This document shows, piece by piece, positions 62,681-64,000 of a DNA stretch of 64,000 bases. Where the stretch lies: NCBI RefSeq assembly GCF_037325665.1, contig NC_090253.1:11940890-12004889 (forward strand). Direction: 5' to 3'. The notes below the pieces were generated by a model. The model was not told where the DNA came from. It saw only the letters and a program-made list of their open reading frames with translations, and searched no databases. The translations under genes were made by a program, and so were the position numbers. Numbering within the stretch: position 1 is the stretch's first letter; the number at the start of each line of letters is the position of its first letter. Source of the stretch: Littorina saxatilis (lineage: Eukaryota > Mollusca > Gastropoda > Littorinimorpha > Littorinidae).

Positions 62681-64000
62681 TACTGTTCAAAAAAAGAAAC
62701 GCATAGCTTGTAATATTTGGTTAATTTAGTTATATGGCTACAAGGATATCCACCAAACTGCAGAAAATGTTTATCTGGTCGTCGACCTTTCGTCCATTGC
62801 CACAAGTGAGCTCTGCACGTGACGCATGCGTTATCAGTGGCTACAATGTCAAAATTGCTCTATTGGCATGACCACTCGTCATGCTTCAGTGTAATCTCGT
62901 GAAACTCGGGGAATATTGAGCTCTCACCATGTCTTCCAAAACCCATAAAAGCGGATTGTTCGCCACAAAGAAATCAGACGACAATTCAGCGACGAAAGAT
63001 GGCCCGATTGAGCAGAGAAGACCGCCAAATTGCATTGGGTCGTTTACAAGCAGGCCAAAGTCAAAGTGCAATCGCCAGGCACTTCCACGTGTCCCAGAGC
63101 ACCATCAGTAGACTGTGGGTCAGGTTTCAAGCCACTGGCTCCGTTGCTGACTTGCCACGAGCGGGAAGACCAAGGGCGACAACTGCTGCTCACGACCGCT
63201 TCATACGGCTCCGCCACCTCCGGAATCGTTTCCTGTCGGCCTCATCTTCTGTCCAGGCTCTCCCCGGGCCACACCGATTATCGGACCAGACCGTGCGGAA
63301 CCGCCTGCATGAAGCTGGTTTGAGAGCTCGCAGACCTCACAGAGGAGCTGTCCTCACCCGCCGCCATCGCCAGAACCGAGTGCAGTGGGGCAACCAGCAC
63401 CTTCGCTGGACCGTCCGGAATCACTGGAGACACGTGTGGTTCAGCGACGAGTCCTACTTCCTGCTCCAGCGACATGATGGTCGGAGGAGGGTCTACCGGA
63501 GAGTAAACGAACGTTACGCGCCCAACTGTGTGGATGAGGCACCCGTTCATGGTGGTGGAGGCGTCATGGTGTGGGGGGCGATCAATACCGCTGGAAGGAG
63601 CACCCTGGTGCACGTCCAAGGGCGCATAACTGCCCAGCGATACGTGGAGGAAATTCTGCGCCCACACGCCCTTCCTCTTCTGGCTGACCAGGATGCCATA
63701 TTCCAGCAGGACAACGCTCGCCCGCACACAGCACGACTCACCACCCAGTTCCTCACCGACCACCATGTCCAGGTGCTTCCCTGGCCATCCATGTCGCCAG
63801 ACATGAACCCGATAGAACACCTCTGGGATGAATTGGACAGACGTGTGCGCAGGCGAGAAGAAGCGCCGGCAAATCACCGCGATCTATTGCAGGCACTTCA
63901 GGAGGAGTGGGACACCATCCCACAGCAAGATATCCGGCATCTGATCCAGTCCATGCCCAGAAGGTGCCGGGCAGTTGTTGCTGCTCAAGGCAGTCACACC
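62681..64000 (+). mobile_element. Tc1-like transposon, apparently whole up to the window edge
   Basis: The left terminal inverted repeat TACTGTTCAAAAAAAGAAAC starts at 62681, preceded by TA. About 318 bp of leader precede the transposase start. The 3' end lies outside the window; the truncated copy at 3263 shows that about 200 more bases, including the other inverted repeat, should follow. Confidence 0.9.
62999..64000 (+). CDS. Tc1/mariner DD34E transposase, open to the window end
   Basis: Open from ATG at 62999 through 334 codons to the last base; the copy at 3456 suggests two more residues and a stop. Family: cut-and-paste transposase that inserts at TA. Seen: an N-terminal paired-like helix-turn-helix (SQSAIARHFHVSQSTISRLW, residues 21-40); a basic GRPR-like stretch (LPRAGRPRA, 52-60); and the catalytic triad Asp150 (WFSDESYF), Asp238 ([10 protein letters not shown]) and Glu273 ([11 protein letters not shown]) with exactly 34 residues between the last two. 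Length is normal for Tc1 (about 340). I checked every codon and found no stop or frameshift. Confidence 0.95.
   Translation, partial: MARLSREDRQIALGRLQAGQSQSAIARHFHVSQSTISRLWVRFQATGSVADLPRAGRPRATTAAHDRFIRLRHLRNRFLSASSSVQALPGPHRLSDQTVRNRLHEAGLRARRPHRGAVLTRRHRQNRVQWGNQHLRWTVRNHWRHVWFSDESYFLLQRHDGRRRVYRRVNERYAPNCVDEAPVHGGGGVMVWGAINTAGRSTLVHVQGRITAQRYVEEILRPHALPLLADQDAIFQQDNARPHTARLTTQFLTDHHVQVLPWPSMSPDMNPIEHLWDELDRRVRRREEAPANHRDLLQALQEEWDTIPQQDIRHLIQSMPRRCRAVVAAQGSHT

Overview
This is a window of animal nuclear DNA holding four conserved, intron-rich protein genes: long introns, GT-AG splice sites, tRNA-derived SINEs with target-site duplications, and a dense load of DNA transposons. The repeat style (TTTATTTGGTGTTTAACGTCG-type and GACGGGCGCAGTGGCG-type SINEs, AGGTCA-rich elements, TTATCTCCC stretches) looks molluscan, most likely a marine gastropod. 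That is inference from memory; no search was possible.

Gene layout, left to right, on alternating strands. (1) CLUH, minus strand: seven N-terminal coding exons between 25997 and 306, the rest lying beyond the left edge; introns 1 and 3 are transposon-filled. (2) RNFT1-like, plus strand, nine coding exons 29348-38499, 453 aa. (3) TRMT44, minus strand, ten coding exons 53467-43300, 682 aa. (4) DENR, plus strand, six coding exons 54307-60867, 192 aa. CLUH/RNFT1 and TRMT44/DENR are head-to-head pairs; RNFT1 and TRMT44 converge. All exon phases close to full-length proteins. They are housekeeping genes and not an operon: translation reinitiation (DENR), tRNA-Ser Um44 methylation (TRMT44), mRNA handling for mitochondria (CLUH) and ER-linked ubiquitination (RNFT1).

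The rest is repeats. The right edge carries a Tc1-like transposon whose transposase frame is open from its start codon to the window end; an almost identical truncated copy sits in CLUH intron 3. A composite of inverted repeats fills 4991-11652. A 3.96-kb TTAA-flanked inverted-repeat element fills 17524-21481 of CLUH intron 1. Two LINE remnants lie at 18790 and 61127. At 52389-53005 a foldback element with an 8-bp target duplication hosts a PIF/Harbinger-like MITE in one arm. Four elements share an AACAAG start and a 3' hairpin (Helentron/HINE-like). Long minisatellites occupy RNFT1 intron 5 (2.65 kb) and DENR intron 5 (1.25 kb).

The most unusual signal is that short tandem duplications repeatedly copy the exon edges of all four genes, including splice donors and acceptors. 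In DENR exon 4 this leaves three consecutive donors in the same reading phase.
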